A DNA stretch of 64,000 bases from Dehalobacterium sp040766325 (lineage in GTDB: Bacteria > Bacillota > Dehalobacteriia > Dehalobacteriales > Dehalobacteriaceae), in contig JAXGQR010000010.1 in the NCBI GenBank assembly GCA_040766325.1, positions 1 to 64,000 of the forward strand. Reading direction: 5' to 3'. The position numbers and the translations under genes were made by a program. Each line of letters opens with the position of its first letter. The first letter of the stretch is position 1. The notes below the pieces were generated by a model, which worked only from the letters and a program-made list of their open reading frames with translations, was not told where the DNA came from and did no database searches. This document shows positions 62,462 to 64,000 of this stretch, piece by piece.

Positions 62462-62853
62462 TCAAGAAGCAAGATACTAGAAACAAGATGCAAGATTATT
62501 TTCTTTGCCAGTTTTTGTGTAATACATATAGCATCTTTCCTATTTGGTCATATTCATCTATTAACACAACATACTCTTTTTCTGCTATATATCCTAAATC
62601 CTTAGCAAATTCTATTAAAATCTTGACCTCATCACATGAACCAATTGCCATTTGTAAAAAGCGTTTAAACTCATCTACTGAGTTCCTCTTTCCAGACTTC
62701 CTAGTTCATATCTTTCAAATTCAGGAAATTTAAGGTGATTTTGTGTATATCAAGAGCCACTTTATATGATCTCTGATACACTTCCAAGTCTTTATAACTT
62801 GTTATCATTCTTATCACCTTCTTGTTTCTTGCCTCTAGCATCTTGCTTCTTGA
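62462..62853 (-). repeat. 23S rRNA intervening sequence bounded by long inverted repeats (helix 45)
   Basis: The arms TCAAGAAGCAAGAT (62462-62475) and ATCTTGCTTCTTGA (62840-62853) are perfectly complementary. Pairing continues with CTAG and AAACAAG after a 7-nt bulge, for a stem of about 25 bp. Flanking rRNA (CACCGAAGCTTCGGAT on one side, GTAGGGGAGCGT on the other) places it at the tip of helix 45, a classical insertion point. Such inserts are cut out by RNase III and the rRNA is left in two pieces. The insert is far more AT-rich than the rRNA and contains a decayed S23-type gene. Confidence 0.85.
62496..62808 (-). pseudogene. Decayed gene for the 23S intervening-sequence (S23/four-helix-bundle) protein
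   Basis: Starting at an ATG after AAGGTGATAAGA, the first frame reads MITSYKDLEVYQRSYKVALDI, the usual start of S23-family proteins. A one-base loss in an A run at about residue 27 shifts frame (next piece PEFERYELGS), and roughly 20 residues of the core (normally QIRRASKSIAANIAEG-like) are missing. The last frame reads RNSVDEFKRFLQMAIGSCDE and continues through ILIEFAKDLGYIAEKEY to KNWQRK and a stop. The family forms pentameric four-helix bundles; its role is unproven. This copy cannot make a whole protein. Confidence 0.82.
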
Positions 62854-64000
62854 ATCCGAAGCTTCGGTGGTGTGTTTGCCCCGTTACATTTTCGGCGCAG
62901 GTCACTCGACCAGTGAGCGCTATTACGCACTCTTTAAATGGTGGCTGCTTCTAAGCCAACATCTGGTTTTTTAGCAACTCTACATCCTTTTCCACTTAGC
63001 ACACACTTTGGGACCTTAGCTGTCGATTCAAGGCTGTTTCCCTTTCGACTATGAAGCTTATCCCCCACAGTCTGACTCAATCTAAATTTATGGCATTCGG
63101 AGTTTGTGTGAGTTCGGTAACCTGGTTAGGCCCTAGCTCGAACAGTGCTCTACCGCCATAAATCATCTATTGAGGCTAGCCCTAAAGCTATTTCGGGGGA
63201 GAACCCAGCTATCTCTTGGTTCGATTGGCATTTCACCCCTACCCACAGTTCATCCGCTCACTTTTCAACGTAAGTCGGTTCGGGCCCACTCAGTCTTACC
63301 TGAGCTTCACCTGATCATGGGTAGATCACCAAGTTTCGGGTCTACAACAACGAACTATCAGCTCCTTTTCCAGACTCGCTTTCGCTTCGCCCGTCTTCTC
63401 GACTTAACCTCGCTCGTTATCGTAACTCGCCGGTCCATTCTACAAAAAAGGTACGCCATCACTCATATGAAGCTCTGACAGTTTGGTGCTACGGTTTCAG
63501 GTTCTTTTTCACTCCCTCCCGCTTTTTTCTACCTTTCCCTCACGGTACTCGTGCACTATCGGTCGCCAAGGAGTATTTAGCCTTGGGGGTGGTCCCGGAT
63601 TCCCACGGGGTTTCTCGTCGCGGTACTTGGGATACTCTCAAGTATTTCTGCCTTTCCTACAGGATTGTTACTCCTCTGTGATGGGTCTTTCCAGACCGCT
63701 TTGGCTAGGCTTCCATACTTATCCATGAAAGTCTCGGCAACCCGTCAAGCAAAACCAGATGCCAGAGCATAAGATTTCTTCGTTGATTGGATCCGCCAAT
63801 TCCTTCTAGTCTTGCTCTTGCTTCTCATCCTTGGACCTTTCTTCGCTCGCCGCTACTAAGGAAATCGAGTTTTCTTTCTCTTCCCTCTGGGTACTTATGT
63901 TTCAGTTCCCCAGGTTGTCTTCGCAATACCTATTTTATTCAGTATGATGACCGGATACTACTCCGGTCGGGTTTCCCCATTCGGACATCTCTCGGATCGA

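Overview
This 64 kb window comes from a low-to-moderate GC, endospore-forming, probably anaerobic Firmicute of the class Clostridia. The evidence is sporulation genes (sigma-K, bofC, a SpoIID-type protein, sigI/rsgI), strong Shine-Dalgarno sites with many TTG/GTG starts, a T-box leader, and gene order close to the alaS-to-ruv region of Bacillus subtilis (alaS-ireB-ruvX, mltG-yrrM-U32, mnmA, rarA, 6S RNA, aspS-hisS, dtd-relA-recJ, secDF-yajC-tgt-queA-ruvBA-bofC). A Peptococcaceae-like relative fits, but the genus cannot be fixed from the sequence. Nearly every gene is on the minus strand; only one thiol-oxidoreductase gene is on the plus strand.

Layout. 0.1-4.8 kb: type IV pilus motor genes pilB-pilT-pilC under a MerR-like gene. 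5.0-5.9 kb: aroE. 6.0-12.7 kb: a polyamine operon (arginine decarboxylase, spermidine-synthase family, agmatinase, carboxyspermidine dehydrogenase and decarboxylase, then yqeG and two small unknown genes) with a clear promoter and terminator. 12.9-14.3 kb: DsbA-like and HD-domain genes and a 40-residue ORF, then about 490 bp without an assignable gene. 14.9-17.3 kb: sigK and a penicillin-binding-protein homologue lacking its catalytic motifs. 17.3-28.2 kb: cell-wall, tRNA and rRNA housekeeping genes. 28.2-32.7 kb: small stress-type proteins, mnmA, rarA, trxA and a CsoR repressor. 32.7-36.4 kb: 6S RNA, aspS, hisS and their T-box leader. 36.4-48 kb: glyoxalase-like gene, dtd, relA, recJ, lapA-like, secDF, yajC, tgt, queA. 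48-52.4 kb: SpoIID-like, rsgI, sigI, DUF2905 and queH. 52.4-56.9 kb: ruvBAC, bofC, yebC, a CooT-like gene and DUF3842. 57-60.2 kb: a succinate dehydrogenase/fumarate reductase operon. 60.6-64 kb: 5S rRNA and most of a 23S rRNA, whose 5' end and the 16S lie outside the window.

Most notable. The 23S rRNA gene is interrupted in helix 45 by a roughly 390 bp intervening sequence with long inverted-repeat ends. It carries a decayed gene for the S23/four-helix-bundle intervening-sequence protein. Next to sigK sits a class B PBP homologue that has lost its active-site motifs, and a large inverted repeat abuts the sigK ribosome binding site. Three protein genes (mnmA, the yrrM-like methyltransferase and vanW) are broken, mostly by single-base indels in homopolymers. 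These may be sequencing errors or true decay; the raw reads would decide.

How the genes work together. tgt, queA and queH cover the late steps of tRNA queuosine synthesis. ruvABC, recJ and rarA handle recombination and stalled forks. sigI/rsgI and sigK/bofC point to envelope sensing and late sporulation control. The polyamine operon supplies all enzymes from arginine to spermidine by the carboxyspermidine route, given aspartate semialdehyde from elsewhere.
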